Shown here: piece after piece, positions 28,734 to 37,764 of the stretch | How the letters are laid out: each line of letters starts with the position of its first letter | How positions within the stretch are numbered: the first letter of the stretch is position 1 | The notes under the pieces: generated by a model | Database searches by the model: none | The model's input: only the letters and a program-made list of their open reading frames with translations | What the model was told of the DNA's origin: nothing | Position numbers and translations under genes: made by a program | Source: Thiohalocapsa sp. | GTDB lineage: Bacteria; Pseudomonadota; Gammaproteobacteria; Chromatiales; Chromatiaceae | Length of the DNA stretch: 64,000 nt | Reading direction: 5' to 3' | Assembly (NCBI GenBank): GCA_021736785.1 | Contig: JAIPFF010000013.1 | Coordinates: 43,936-107,935, forward strand

Positions 28734-29279
28734 ATGCAGCCGTTTCGACCTTACCTATTGGGCCTGACCCTGCTGCTGTTGTCGGCAGCGCAAGCCGCAA
28801 CGGCCGCTGCGACCCGCGACGCCGGGGAATTCTTCGACCAGACCTTCGGCGACTTTACCGAGGAACTGGAAACGGCCCGTGACGAAGGCAAGCAGGGCAT
28901 CCTGCTGATGTTCGAGATGGACGAGTGCCCCTTCTGCCACCGCATGAAGACCACGGTACTGAACCAGCCCGAGGTGCAGGACTACTTCAAAGAGCACTTC
29001 CTGATCTTTCCCGTCGATGTCGAAGGCGATGTCGAGGTCACCGACTTCCAGGGCAATGTCGCGCCCCAGAAAGACTTCGCGCTGAAGCAATTCCGGGTGC
29101 GCGCGACGCCGGTGTTTGCGTTCTTCGATCTCGAAGGCAATATGGTCGCCCGCTATACCGGCGCGACCCGCGACAGCGACGAGTTCCTGCTGCTCGGGCG
29201 CTACGTCGTCGATCAAGCCTACAAGGACACCACGTTCACGAAGTACAAGCGTGCGCAGGGCGAGCCGGACAAGCCGTAA
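28734..29279 (+). CDS. Periplasmic thioredoxin-like protein (SoxW-like)
   Basis: A 181-aa protein with a signal peptide ('LLGLTLLLLSAAQAATA') and a thioredoxin fold. The redox motif is CPFC ('FEMDECPFCHRMKTTVL') and the cis-proline loop is 'FRVRATPVFAFFD'. This layout matches the thioredoxin_2/SoxW group, periplasmic disulfide reductants linked to thiosulfate oxidation or cytochrome maturation. No sox gene is in the window, so the partner is unknown. Good ribosome site GGAGAAG. acyP and sfsA follow closely on the same strand and may share its promoter. Confidence 0.85.
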   Translation: MQPFRPYLLGLTLLLLSAAQAATAAATRDAGEFFDQTFGDFTEELETARDEGKQGILLMFEMDECPFCHRMKTTVLNQPEVQDYFKEHFLIFPVDVEGDVEVTDFQGNVAPQKDFALKQFRVRATPVFAFFDLEGNMVARYTGATRDSDEFLLLGRYVVDQAYKDTTFTKYKRAQGEPDKP

Positions 29280-29291
29280 CGGAGGCGCGCC

Positions 29292-29588
29292 ATGAATGAC
29301 CAGCAAACCGCCGGACCGACACGCCTTGCCATGCGCTGCACCGTGGCGGGACGCGTGCAAGGTGTCTTCTTTCGTGCATCTGCCCGCGAAGAGGCACTGC
29401 GCCTGGGCCTGACCGGTTATGCCCGCAACTTGCCGGACGGGCGCGTCGAGGTCATGGCCTGCGGCGATGCCGACGCCCTCGGGGCGATGCGGGAGTGGCT
29501 GCGCCACGGGCCGCCGCAAGCGGACGTCAGCGGTGTGGCCTGCGAGCCGGTGGAGCCGCGCGGTTTCGCGGGCTTCACCACCGGCTGA
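29292..29588 (+). CDS. acyP: Acylphosphatase
   Basis: Small cytosolic enzyme hydrolysing acyl phosphates such as acetyl or carbamoyl phosphate. The 98-aa protein has the phosphate cradle 'AGRVQGVFFRASAREEA' with the catalytic Arg, and 'GYARNLPDGRVEVMACGD' with the catalytic Asn. Length is normal. It begins 12 bp after the thioredoxin-like gene with GGAGG upstream. The stop TGA is embedded in the ribosome site of sfsA ('ggcTGAGGAGGAG'). Confidence 0.93.
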   Translation: MNDQQTAGPTRLAMRCTVAGRVQGVFFRASAREEALRLGLTGYARNLPDGRVEVMACGDADALGAMREWLRHGPPQADVSGVACEPVEPRGFAGFTTG

Positions 29589-29601
29589 GGAGGAGCGGGC
29601 G

Positions 29602-30414
29602 CTGCAACTGCCGGCACTGACCGACGGCCATATACTGCGTCGGTACAAGCGCTTCCTGGCCGATGTCGTGCTGGCGGACGGCGAGACCGTGACCGCCCAT
29701 GTGCCGAATACCGGCAGCATGGCCGGCTGCTGGGAGCCCGGCGCACGGGTCCAGTTGAGCCGCAGCAGCAATCCGCGGCGCAAGCTTGCGTGGACGCTGG
29801 AGCGCGTCGACATGGGCGGCGGCTGGATCGGTGTGCACACCGGCAGACCGAATGCGGTGATGGCCGAGGGTATTGCGCTCGGGCGCATCCCGCCGCTGAC
29901 GGGATATTCGACGCTGCGCCGCGAGTTGGCCTTCGCGCCGCCCGGTCACGCCCCCGGCCGGCTTGATATCGCGCTTTACGGCGATGCAGCCGCCGGCACC
30001 GGCGGCGAGGCCGCGTCCCGCCTGTCGCAGCGCGCGCGGCGCCATTTGCCGACCGATATGCTGGCCGATGGACTGCCCGATGTCTTGGTGGAAGTGAAGA
30101 ACGTCACCCTGCTCGACGGCGACTGCCTGCGGTTCCCCGATGCCCGCAGCGATCGCGCCCGCAAGCACCTTGATCTGCTCGCCTCGGCTTGCGCGGCCGG
30201 CCTGCGGGCGGTGATGCTGTTTGCGCTGAATCGCCCGGAGGGAAGCCGCTTCGGGCCTGCCTGGGAGGTGGATCCGGCCTACGCCGAGCGGCTGTGCCTG
30301 GCCGCGGAGGAGGGCGTCGAGCTGCTCGCCGCGCGGCTGCGCCACGACCCGAGCGGGATCGAATGCGGTGAGCTGATACCCGTTGACTTGCGCCGAGGCC
30401 GGGCCGCACCGTGA
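29602..30414 (+). CDS. sfsA: SfsA family protein, probably starting at CTG
   Basis: SfsA is a nucleic-acid-binding protein of the PD-(D/E)XK nuclease fold, named for sugar-fermentation stimulation. Conserved blocks: 'LRRYKRFLADVVL', 'AHVPNTGSMAGCW', 'LTGYSTLRREL', 'DVLVEVKNVTLLDG', 'FPDARSDRARKHLDLL'. No ATG, GTG or TTG lies in frame between the acyP stop and the conserved 'RRYKRFLADV'. A textbook Shine-Dalgarno GAGGAGGAG lies 6 nt before CTG 29602, giving 270 aa and the usual N-terminal length. The only canonical alternatives lie inside acyP or delete the first strand. Confidence 0.85.
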   Translation: MQLPALTDGHILRRYKRFLADVVLADGETVTAHVPNTGSMAGCWEPGARVQLSRSSNPRRKLAWTLERVDMGGGWIGVHTGRPNAVMAEGIALGRIPPLTGYSTLRRELAFAPPGHAPGRLDIALYGDAAAGTGGEAASRLSQRARRHLPTDMLADGLPDVLVEVKNVTLLDGDCLRFPDARSDRARKHLDLLASACAAGLRAVMLFALNRPEGSRFGPAWEVDPAYAERLCLAAEEGVELLAARLRHDPSGIECGELIPVDLRRGRAAP

Positions 30415-30422
30415 GCGTCGAT

Positions 30423-31304
30423 TCAGTAGCCGTCCATGCTCAGACTCAGGGGGTCCGGATAGCCGTCGGTGCGCTCGATACCCGTCTCCAACAGTCCGTC
30501 GTCGTGCAATTCGAGCCAGCGGTAGCCGGGCGGCAGCGTATCCAGCGCAAAGTCTTTGCTGCCGGGCAGGAACTGTACCGATGTCGAAGGCGCCGCCAGC
30601 AGTTGCGCGTGGCCGCTGCGTCCTTGAAAACTCTGGTGGATATGGCCCCAGAGGATTGCGCGCATGTTCGGATGCAGCTCGGCCTGGGCGAGCAGCCGGG
30701 CACCGTTTTCGGCGCCCATGGTGTCGATCCAGCGGCTGCCCACCGGCAGCGGGTGATGATGCAGGAAAATCAGCGCCGGTCGATCCGGATTCGCAGACAA
30801 GTGGCTGTCGATCGCCTGCAACGCCAGCTCGTCGATGGCGCCGCCCTCCTGACCGGGCAGCGTCGAGTCGATGAGCAGCAGATCCCAGGCGCCCAGCGAC
30901 TCGATGCGCAGTCCCGAGCCCGCGCGCGGATCGAGACAGTCGGCGAGCAGCCGGGGGCTGTCGTGATTGCCCGGGATGCAGAAATAGCGCACGTCGAGCT
31001 GTTGCAGGCGCTGCCTCAGGTACAGGTAGGCGTCGCTGCGCTCGTCGTGGACCAGATCGCCGGTCAGCACGACGGCGTCCGGTGGCCAGTGCCGCTGCCG
31101 GGCCAGGTTGAGCACCGATTCGAACGTCGCGCGCGTGTTCTGCCCGAGCAATCGGCCGTCCGACTCCGCGTACAGGTGGAGGTCGGTCAGTTGCAGCAGA
31201 CGTATGGGCCGCGTACCGGCGCCCGCGCGTTGGCCGATCCCGGCAGCGCCGTTGATTTGCTGGCCTGAATTGCCGTCTTCGACCATGACTCGCTGGCGCC
31301 GCAT
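30423..31304 (-). CDS. cpdA: 3',5'-cyclic-AMP phosphodiesterase CpdA (Icc)
   Basis: Calcineurin-like metallophosphoesterase that lowers cAMP. All metal motifs are present: 'LTDLHLY' (DxH), 'LTGDLVHD' (GDxxxD), 'IPGNHDSP', 'LHHHP' and 'WGHIHQSF' (GHxH). 293 aa from the ATG at 31304; an internal ATG (31286) would remove six residues, and neither has a strong ribosome site. It ends 8 bp from the convergent sfsA stop and starts about 108 bp from the divergent oxyR. Confidence 0.9.
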   Translation of the reverse strand: MRRQRVMVEDGNSGQQINGAAGIGQRAGAGTRPIRLLQLTDLHLYAESDGRLLGQNTRATFESVLNLARQRHWPPDAVVLTGDLVHDERSDAYLYLRQRLQQLDVRYFCIPGNHDSPRLLADCLDPRAGSGLRIESLGAWDLLLIDSTLPGQEGGAIDELALQAIDSHLSANPDRPALIFLHHHPLPVGSRWIDTMGAENGARLLAQAELHPNMRAILWGHIHQSFQGRSGHAQLLAAPSTSVQFLPGSKDFALDTLPPGYRWLELHDDGLLETGIERTDGYPDPLSLSMDGY

Positions 31305-31411
31305 AAGGGAAAGTGATTACTTGATTTTTCAGTTTCTAGCAGCTGAGACCTCGCCCGGCAAGAAGCGACGCGCCGATTCGTGACAATCTCCGCAAATCCC
31401 TTAACCGCAAC

Positions 31412-32365
31412 ATGACACTGAATGAACTTCGCTATGTGGTGGCCGTCGGCCGCGAACGTCATTTCGGGCGCGCCGCCGACGCGTGCTTCGTCAGTCAGCC
31501 CACGCTGAGCGTGGCGGTCAAGAAGCTGGAGGAGGAGCTCGGTGTCAGCCTGTTCGAGCGCGGCGCCGGCGAGGTGACGGTCACCGAGATCGGCGCGCGG
31601 GTCATCGCCCGGGCGCAGCGGGTGCTCGAAGAAGCCCAAGCCGTGGCCGAGCTCGCCCGCGGCAGCCGCGATCCGCTGGTCGGCCATCTGCGCCTGGGCG
31701 CCATCTACACTATCGGCCCCTACCTGCTGCCGCATTTGGTACCGCTGCTGATGCAGCGTGCGCCGAACATGCCGCTGATCATCGAAGAGAATTTCACCGC
31801 CGTTTTGTCCGAGCGGCTCAAGCGCGGCGAGCTGGACGTGATTATTCTGTCGCTGCCCTTCGACGAACCGGGCATGCTGACGCTGCCCGTCTACGACGAG
31901 GACTTCGTCGTGCTGCTGCCCGGCGCGCATCCGTGGGCGCAGCGCGATGGCATCGACCCCGAGCAGCTGGCCGAGGAGCCGGTGCTCCTGCTGGGCCCCG
32001 GCCACTGCTTCCGCGATCAGGTGATCGAGGCCTGTCCGCAGTGCCTGCGCGGCAGCCGCGCCGGCGTCGAGCTGCAGCGCGGCCTGGAAGGCAGCTCGCT
32101 GGAGACCATCCGCTACATGGTGGCAAGCAATCTCGGCATTACGATACTGCCGTGCAGTGCCGCCATTGAGGACCGCATCAGCGCGCGCGTGACCTGCGCG
32201 CGGCCGTTCACGGGCCAGCCGCCGAGGCGGCGCGTTGCCCTGGCGTGGCGCAAGTCTTTCCCCCGGGTCGAGGTGGTCTACGCCCTCGCCCATGCGATCC
32301 GGGCCGCGCAATTGGCTTGCCTCGACTATTTGCCGGTCGCCGCGCGGACGCTCGAGCGGGTCTGA
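31412..32365 (+). CDS. oxyR: Hydrogen-peroxide sensor and regulator OxyR
   Basis: LysR-type activator that senses peroxide by disulfide formation. The N-terminal winged HTH ('HFGRAADACFVSQPTLSVAVKKLE') and C-terminal effector domain are complete (317 aa). The redox cysteines fall at Cys199 ('GPGHCFRDQV') and Cys208 ('EACPQC'), the same numbers as E. coli OxyR, which distinguishes it from other LysR proteins. A third cysteine, Cys211, lies beside Cys208. The gene is followed by rubrerythrin, whose upstream region carries a strong OxyR-type site. Confidence 0.95.
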   Translation: MTLNELRYVVAVGRERHFGRAADACFVSQPTLSVAVKKLEEELGVSLFERGAGEVTVTEIGARVIARAQRVLEEAQAVAELARGSRDPLVGHLRLGAIYTIGPYLLPHLVPLLMQRAPNMPLIIEENFTAVLSERLKRGELDVIILSLPFDEPGMLTLPVYDEDFVVLLPGAHPWAQRDGIDPEQLAEEPVLLLGPGHCFRDQVIEACPQCLRGSRAGVELQRGLEGSSLETIRYMVASNLGITILPCSAAIEDRISARVTCARPFTGQPPRRRVALAWRKSFPRVEVVYALAHAIRAAQLACLDYLPVAARTLERV

Positions 32366-32386
32366 CCGGTTCCCGAGTCTTGCGCG

Positions 32387-32423
32387 ATAAGGGCGGACTA
32401 TCGGCACTATTGGAACAAACAAT
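32387..32423 (+). promoter_or_regulatory. Predicted OxyR binding site, four half-elements
   Basis: ATAA-N7-CTAT-N7-ATTG-N7-CAAT matches the OxyR consensus ATAG-N7-CTAT-N7-ATAG-N7-CTAT at 13 of 16 defined positions, with all three 7-base spacers exact. It starts 22 bp after the oxyR stop and touches the predicted -35 of the rubrerythrin promoter, the position from which OxyR activates. Confidence 0.7.
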
Positions 32424-32451
32424 TGCCGCTCCATGGTCGCGGGAGTATCGT
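32423..32451 (+). promoter_or_regulatory. Predicted promoter of the rubrerythrin gene
   Basis: -35 TTGCCG (32423-32428), 17-bp spacer, -10 TATCGT (32446-32451). The -35 overlaps the last base of the OxyR site. The start codon of rubrerythrin is about 70 bp downstream. Confidence 0.55.
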
Positions 32452-32522
32452 CTGGCCGGTCGCAAGCCAACGATTGATCAACCGACGCACGACGTCCCAC
32501 AAGCAACTCAAGAGGAACGAGC

Positions 32523-32942
32523 ATGGACCTCAAAGGCAGCAAGACCGAAGGCAACCTGAAAGAGGCATTCGCGGGCGAGTCCCAGGCCAACCGCCGCTAC
32601 CTGTACTTCGCCTCGAAGGCCGACGTCGAGGGCTACAACGACGTGGCCGCCGTGTTCCGCTCCACCGCCGAAGGCGAGACGGGCCACGCCCATGGCCATC
32701 TGGAGTATCTGGAGCAGGTCGGCGATCCCGCGACCGGTCTGCCGATCGGAGCCACCGACGCCAACCTGAAGTCCGCCATCGCCGGCGAGACCCACGAGTA
32801 CACCGACATGTACCCGGGCATGGCAAAGACCGCCCGCGACGAGGGTTTCGAGGAAATCGCCGATTGGTTCGAGACGCTGGCCAAGGCCGAGCGCTCGCAC
32901 GCCAACCGCTTCCAGAAGGCACTCGACAACCTCGACGCCTGA
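32523..32942 (+). CDS. Rubrerythrin, short form without rubredoxin domain
   Basis: A 139-aa ferritin-like di-iron protein that reduces hydrogen peroxide. The two helix pairs carry the iron ligands in '[16 protein letters not shown]', '[15 protein letters not shown]', '[17 protein letters not shown]' and '[11 protein letters not shown]'. The C-terminal rubredoxin (CxxC) domain of classical rubrerythrin is missing, so electrons must come from a separate donor. Ribosome site AGAGGAACG precedes the ATG. It lies directly downstream of oxyR behind an OxyR-like site and ends at an intrinsic terminator. Confidence 0.93.
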   Translation: MDLKGSKTEGNLKEAFAGESQANRRYLYFASKADVEGYNDVAAVFRSTAEGETGHAHGHLEYLEQVGDPATGLPIGATDANLKSAIAGETHEYTDMYPGMAKTARDEGFEEIADWFETLAKAERSHANRFQKALDNLDA

Positions 32943-32982
32943 TCTGCGACCCGCACCTGCGACTCGCACCGTGCGGAGAAAA

Positions 32983-33005
32983 GGGGCGCCTGGCGCCCCT
33001 TTTTT
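32983..33005 (+). terminator. Intrinsic terminator of rubrerythrin
   Basis: GGGGCG and CGCCCC pair around a 5-nt loop, followed by six T residues, 40 bp after the rubrerythrin stop. This is the clearest rho-independent terminator in the window. Confidence 0.9.
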
Positions 33006-33071
33006 ATGGCTCGGGTAAGCGGTGGCGTAATGCTCGATTAACGGGCAAATCCGGACTTAACCCCACCCGAC

Positions 33072-33089
33072 CGGGCCCGATCGGGCCCG
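33072..33089. repeat. 18-bp perfect palindrome
   Basis: CGGGCCCGATCGGGCCCG reads the same on both strands. It lies between the rubrerythrin terminator and the 3' end of the alpha/beta-hydrolase gene and could form a hairpin ending the minus-strand transcript, although no T run follows. Confidence 0.5.
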
Positions 33090-33130
33090 TCACGATCCGG
33101 CCGCCCGGCGCGGCTTCGCGGCGGCGGTCC

Positions 33131-34759
33131 TTACGCCACCAACGGGAAGCTCACGGCAATGGCCGTCGCGAACGCCAGCGCATTAGCCAGCGCCGCGATG
33201 ATCGGCTGATTGGTGCTGCGATAGATCCAGCGGCTGAATAGGCCGTAGACGATAAACAGGGCCAGGATCGCCGGGATGATGATCACCAGGAAGAACAACT
33301 CGTTCAGGTTCAGCGCCACGGCCAGCGCCAGCGAGACCAGGAAGAGGAACTTGGTGAACGGGTAGCCGCCCCGCGCCGCCCCCTCGCCACGGGTGAGCCA
33401 TTCATCGGCAACGAACCAGATCAGCGTGCCGACGAAGAGCGCCATCACCGTCGGCAGGCGCTGAGCGCCGGGAAGGTAGCTGGCGACGAACCGATCCACC
33501 GGCAGCGTCAGCGCCAGGGTCTGGAACAGGATCACCGCCGTCACGGCCAAGGCCGCCGCGGCGAAGTATGTCCCACGCAACAGCGAGCCGGGGCGCTCGC
33601 CGATGCGCAGCAGGCCGGCGATCACCAAGATCCCGTAGAGCCCGAAATGCAGCGCGATATAGTCGCCGATGACGATCGACATGAAGTCGGTCGGCAGCGG
33701 CCAGAGGATCAGAGGTGTCAGAATCGCCGGCAGGACCGCGACGGGCAACAGCCGCCGCCAGCCGAGTCCCGCACCCAACGGGAACTCGGCCGCGCGCGGC
33801 AACAACGCCGATAGCGACCACGCCAGCAGCATGACGCCGAGAAAATACAGGCCGAGCCAGGGGCCGCGCCGGTCGACGCCGCTATCCTTCGCCGGGCGTG
33901 CAAACGCCTGATCGAGCCAGTCCACCGCCGCGCGCAGCGAGGTTTCGCTGTAGAGCACGCCGATGTGCTCGACACCCTCGGCAATCACCAGCCGGCGCGC
34001 CGTACCGTCTGCCATGTCGCCGTAGGTCTTGCCGGTCTCGATCTTCTCCGGGGGCGCACCGGCGGCCAGCGCCACCGCCTCGCGCCCCTGCGCCTCGACG
34101 ATGGGCGGCTCCAACGCGCCGTAGATCAGCAGCAAGTTGCGCGGGCGATCGGCTTCGGGGTCTTTCGACAGATAGGGCGAGACTGCAACCGCCGCGGTGC
34201 TGCCGTCGTGCTCCAGCGCATAGCGCACCAGGATGTCGCCGGCCATGGAATGACCCAGCGTCGCCAGACGGCCGTCGCCGCCGGGGAGTGCTCGCGCTTC
34301 CTCGACGACGCGCGCGAAAGCGTCCAGCAAGGCCCGCGTGCGCTCCTCCTCGCCGATCTCGCCGGCGAGCAGGGTGCGGTTGTCGCCGTGGCCCGGGAAG
34401 TCGAAGACGACGGCCGTGTAACCGTTGCGGGCGAGGGTCGTCGCGAACGGCAGCATTAGCTGCCGTGATCCCGCAAAGCCATGACCGATGACGACCACCG
34501 GGGCCGGTTCCGCTAAGCGGTCGGCGAAGACGCTGATCGGGATGCCGTCGACGGCGCGATGGGAAACATCGAGCCCCGCGCGGGCGCCGAACAACTGCCA
34601 CAGGGCCGCGGACATGGCGATGGCGCCGAGCAGCGCCACCAGCAGCCGTGCGATGCTCAAGGTCTTCACCGCGCGCGGGCCGGGACTCCGGGTGTTCGGC
34701 TTTGCCGTGCCTTGATCGACGCGGCCGGTATCGATGCGGCTGGTGGGTTGGCTCGGCAA
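33131..34759 (-). CDS. Alpha/beta hydrolase fused to a polytopic membrane domain
   Basis: A 542-aa protein. An N-terminal helix (about 33-57) anchors an alpha/beta-hydrolase domain (about 65-290) with the oxyanion region '[13 protein letters not shown]', nucleophile elbow 'LGHSMAGDI' (Ser) and a possible catalytic His in '[11 protein letters not shown]'. A ~240-residue C-terminal region with about seven to eight hydrophobic segments follows. A lipase or esterase working at the membrane is likely; substrate unknown. The track start is TTG; GTG 34669 ('[11 protein letters not shown]') is an equally good start at the first helix. fabA is 40 bp upstream on the same strand, hinting at lipid metabolism. 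Confidence 0.8.
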   Translation of the reverse strand: MPSQPTSRIDTGRVDQGTAKPNTRSPGPRAVKTLSIARLLVALLGAIAMSAALWQLFGARAGLDVSHRAVDGIPISVFADRLAEPAPVVVIGHGFAGSRQLMLPFATTLARNGYTAVVFDFPGHGDNRTLLAGEIGEEERTRALLDAFARVVEEARALPGGDGRLATLGHSMAGDILVRYALEHDGSTAAVAVSPYLSKDPEADRPRNLLLIYGALEPPIVEAQGREAVALAAGAPPEKIETGKTYGDMADGTARRLVIAEGVEHIGVLYSETSLRAAVDWLDQAFARPAKDSGVDRRGPWLGLYFLGVMLLAWSLSALLPRAAEFPLGAGLGWRRLLPVAVLPAILTPLILWPLPTDFMSIVIGDYIALHFGLYGILVIAGLLRIGERPGSLLRGTYFAAAALAVTAVILFQTLALTLPVDRFVASYLPGAQRLPTVMALFVGTLIWFVADEWLTRGEGAARGGYPFTKFLFLVSLALAVALNLNELFFLVIIIPAILALFIVYGLFSRWIYRSTNQPIIAALANALAFATAIAVSFPLVA

Positions 34760-34799
34760 AACTTGGCGTATCGGGAGTCGGCGGGCAAAGGAAGGCCCA

Positions 34800-35315
34800 T
34801 CAGAATCCTTCGGTGGAGGTGAATAGACCCACGCGCAAGTCCTTCGCGGTGTAAATTTCGCGCCCGTCGACGTCCATGACCCCGTCGCCGATGCCGAGCA
34901 CCAGCTTGCGCGAGATGACGCGCTTCATATCGATGCGGTAGGTGACTTTTTTCGCCGTCGGCAGCACTTGGCCGGTGAACTTGACCTCGCCGACGCCGAG
35001 CGCGCGGCCGTGGCCGGGATTGCCGATCCACGCCAGATAGAAGCCCACGATCTGCCACATGGCATCGAGGCCGAGGCAGCCCGGCATGACCGGGTCGCCG
35101 GGGAAGTGGCAGTCGAAAAACCACAAATCCGGATGGATATCCAACTCCGCGATGATCTCGCCCTTGCCGTTGCTGCCGCCGCTGTCGGAGATGCGGATGA
35201 TGCGGTCCATCATCAGCATGTTCGGCACCGGCAGTTGGGCATTGCCGGGACCGAACATCTCGCCGTGCCCGCAGGCGAGCAGCTGCTCGCGGTCGAAGGA
35301 CTCTGTCTTGCTCAT
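34800..35315 (-). CDS. fabA: 3-hydroxydecanoyl-ACP dehydratase/isomerase FabA
   Basis: Makes the cis-3-decenoyl-ACP needed for unsaturated fatty acids. 171 aa, hot-dog fold. The active site is '[23 protein letters not shown]', with catalytic His and, on the second helix, Asp. '[22 protein letters not shown]' is also typical. Its usual partner fabB is not in the window. AGGAAT precedes the ATG. Possibly co-transcribed with the membrane hydrolase downstream. Confidence 0.96.
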   Translation of the reverse strand: MSKTESFDREQLLACGHGEMFGPGNAQLPVPNMLMMDRIIRISDSGGSNGKGEIIAELDIHPDLWFFDCHFPGDPVMPGCLGLDAMWQIVGFYLAWIGNPGHGRALGVGEVKFTGQVLPTAKKVTYRIDMKRVISRKLVLGIGDGVMDVDGREIYTAKDLRVGLFTSTEGF

Positions 35316-35441
35316 CGGTATGGGATTCCTGTGTGATCGCCCCGGCCGATGCAGACGGCCGGAGCGGGGCGGCGGCGCGACGGCCGGCCTTCGACGGGCC
35401 GGCCTGCGCGAGGCCGCGGAAAAAACGTGATCGGTATCGGG

Positions 35442-37169
35442 TCAGCCGGAGAGGTTGCGCTCGAGGAACGGGACGATCTCGTCGAGCGGGATCAGCTGCA
35501 TGTCGGCGTCTTGCCGGCCCTTGTACTCGACTTTGCCGTCATCGAGGTGCTTGTCGCCGATGACCACGCGATGCGGGATGCCGATCAGCTCCATGTCCGC
35601 GAACATGAATCCGGGCCGCGCGTCGCGGTCGTCCAGCAGCACCTCGATCCCGACTGCGCGCAGACGCTCGTAAAGGTCTTCGACCACCTCGCGGACACGG
35701 AACGACTTGCCGAGTTTCATCGGCAGTAGGGCCACCTCGAACGGCGCCAGTGCCCGCGGCCAGCAAATACCGCGCTCGTCGTGGTGCTGCTCGATGGCGG
35801 CGGCGACGACGCGCGAGACACCGATGCCGTAACAGCCCATGGTCATGGTCACCGCCTTGCCCGACTCGTCGAGCACGACCGCCTTCATGGCCTCGCTGTA
35901 CTTGCGCCCCAGCTGGAAGATATGGCCGACCTCGATGCCGTGCACGATGCTGAGCGTCCCGTTGCCGTCCGGGCTCGGGTCGCCGTCGACCACCTCGCGC
36001 AGGTCGGCGACCTCGGGCAGCGGCAGGTCGCGGCCCCAGTTGAGGCCGAACCAATGCTTGCCGTCCGCGTTGGCGCCGGCACTGAAATCCGATGCCACCG
36101 CCGCGGTTCGGTCGACGATGCAGGGAATCGGCAGGTCCTTCGGGCCGAGCGAGCCGGGGCCTGCCCCCACCGCGGCGCGGATCTCGGCCTCGTCGGCCAT
36201 GCGCAGCGGCGACGCGACGCGCGGCAGCTTGCCAGCCTTGACCTCGTTCAGCGCCTGGTCGCCGCGCATCAGCAGCGCGATCAGGCCGTCTTCTTCGCCG
36301 GTCTCCGGGTTCGCCGCCGCCACGACCAGCGTCTTGATCGTGCGCTCGATGGGCTGGCCGAACTGCTCGACCAAGTCGGCAATGGTCTTCGCATCGGGCG
36401 TGTCGACGATGCGGGCCTCTTCGGTGGGCGGGGCAGGGGCGTCCGCGGGGGGCACCGCCTCCGCCAGCTCGACATTGGCGGCGTAGTCGCCGCTGCTCGA
36501 GAAGGCGATACGGTCCTCGCCGGAGCTCGCCAGCACGTGGAATTCGTGGGACGCGTTGCCGCCGATGCTGCCGGTATCGGCCTGCACCGCACGGAAGTCG
36601 AGGCCGCAGCGGCGGAAGATGCGGCTGTAGGTGTCGTACATGACCTCGTAGGTCTCGGCCAGGGACGCTTGATCCACGTGGAAGGAGTAGGCGTCCTTCA
36701 TCAGGAACTCGCGCGCGCGCATGACACCGAAGCGCGGGCGGCGCTCGTCGCGGAATTTGGTCTGGATCTGGTAGAAATTGATCGGCAGCTGCTTGTAGCT
36801 CTTCAGCTCGTTGCGGGCGATGTCGGTGATGATCTCTTCGTGCGTCGGGCCGAAGCAGAAGTCGCGCTGGTGGCGGTCTTTCAGGCGCAGCAGCTCGTCG
36901 CCGTATTGCTGCCAGCGCCCGGATTCCTGCCACAGCTCCGCCGGCTGCACGGTGGGCATCAGCAGCTCGAGTGCGCCTGCGCGGTCCATTTCCTCGCGCA
37001 CGATGCGCTCGACCTTGCGCAGCACCCGAAGCCCCAGCGGCAGCCAGTTGTAGAGACCGGCGGCGAGCTTGCGGATCATGCCGGCGCGCAGCATCAGCCG
37101 ATGGCTGGCAATCTCAGCATCGGCGGGCGTCTCTTTGACGGTCTGTAAGGGAAACTGGGACGTGCGCAT
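35442..37169 (-). CDS. proS: Prolyl-tRNA synthetase (bacterial type with INS domain)
   Basis: Class II synthetase for tRNA-Pro. From ATG 37169 ('[13 protein letters not shown]') it is 575 aa, the normal bacterial length; the track adds 27 residues. Motif 2 '[19 protein letters not shown]', the '[14 protein letters not shown]' block and motif 3 '[17 protein letters not shown]' are present. Between motifs 2 and 3 lies the YbaK-like INS editing domain (about 220-400, '[16 protein letters not shown]') that deacylates Ala-tRNA-Pro. The C-terminal anticodon domain ends at 'LERNLSG'. Confidence 0.97.
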   Translation of the reverse strand: MRTSQFPLQTVKETPADAEIASHRLMLRAGMIRKLAAGLYNWLPLGLRVLRKVERIVREEMDRAGALELLMPTVQPAELWQESGRWQQYGDELLRLKDRHQRDFCFGPTHEEIITDIARNELKSYKQLPINFYQIQTKFRDERRPRFGVMRAREFLMKDAYSFHVDQASLAETYEVMYDTYSRIFRRCGLDFRAVQADTGSIGGNASHEFHVLASSGEDRIAFSSSGDYAANVELAEAVPPADAPAPPTEEARIVDTPDAKTIADLVEQFGQPIERTIKTLVVAAANPETGEEDGLIALLMRGDQALNEVKAGKLPRVASPLRMADEAEIRAAVGAGPGSLGPKDLPIPCIVDRTAAVASDFSAGANADGKHWFGLNWGRDLPLPEVADLREVVDGDPSPDGNGTLSIVHGIEVGHIFQLGRKYSEAMKAVVLDESGKAVTMTMGCYGIGVSRVVAAAIEQHHDERGICWPRALAPFEVALLPMKLGKSFRVREVVEDLYERLRAVGIEVLLDDRDARPGFMFADMELIGIPHRVVIGDKHLDDGKVEYKGRQDADMQLIPLDEIVPFLERNLSG

Positions 37170-37356
37170 TGGCGTGGGGCGAGGGGGGCGACAAAAACCC
37201 AAGAGTCTACCCAGCGGCTCGTCCACCGACAAGCAACGCCGCACAGCCATCGCTTGCCTGCGCCGGGCCCGGAACGCCCCCGGCGCCGGCCGACCGGACT
37301 CGGGTCGCGCGCCCGCGGACCCGATCGAGGCGGATCGCGGCCGGCGGCGGAGCCGC

Positions 37357-37695
37357 TCAGAACGTGGCGCCGTTGAAGCCGAACAGGTGGCGCGCCGGCG
37401 ACGCGAACTCGATGTAGATCCTGTCGGCGGGCACGCCGAGCTGCTCCGCCATGAGCCCGCACAGGGTCGCCGAGAGCTCGGCCGTGCGCTCCTCGGGCAG
37501 GCCGAGGCTCTTGAGCTCGAGATAGGCGGCCGGCGTGCTCTGTCCGGCGAAACACAATGCCGGCACCGGCTCCAGCAGCACCATCACGTAGCGCTCCGGC
37601 TTGCCGAGCAAGTCGGCGACGGTGCGGGAGGCGGCTACGAGCAGCCCATCGGCGTTGTCCAGGGGTGCGTTGGTCTTGATGATCAGCGTCGGCAT
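37357..37695 (-). CDS. MIF-like tautomerase
   Basis: A 112-aa member of the tautomerase/MIF superfamily. After Met removal the N-terminus is Pro ('[11 protein letters not shown]'), the catalytic base of the family. '[22 protein letters not shown]', '[12 protein letters not shown]' and the C-terminal '[26 protein letters not shown]' follow MIF/phenylpyruvate tautomerase closely. GGAG lies 8 nt before the ATG. The natural substrate of bacterial members is mostly unknown. It stands between proS and the DUF4124 gene, all on the minus strand. Confidence 0.85.
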   Translation of the reverse strand: MPTLIIKTNAPLDNADGLLVAASRTVADLLGKPERYVMVLLEPVPALCFAGQSTPAAYLELKSLGLPEERTAELSATLCGLMAEQLGVPADRIYIEFASPARHLFGFNGATF

Positions 37696-37764
37696 TCGGT
37701 CGTCTCCGTTGCAGTTGGCCGGTTGCTTGTCGGTATCGAAACCGCTGCGACGTCGAAAAACGGG

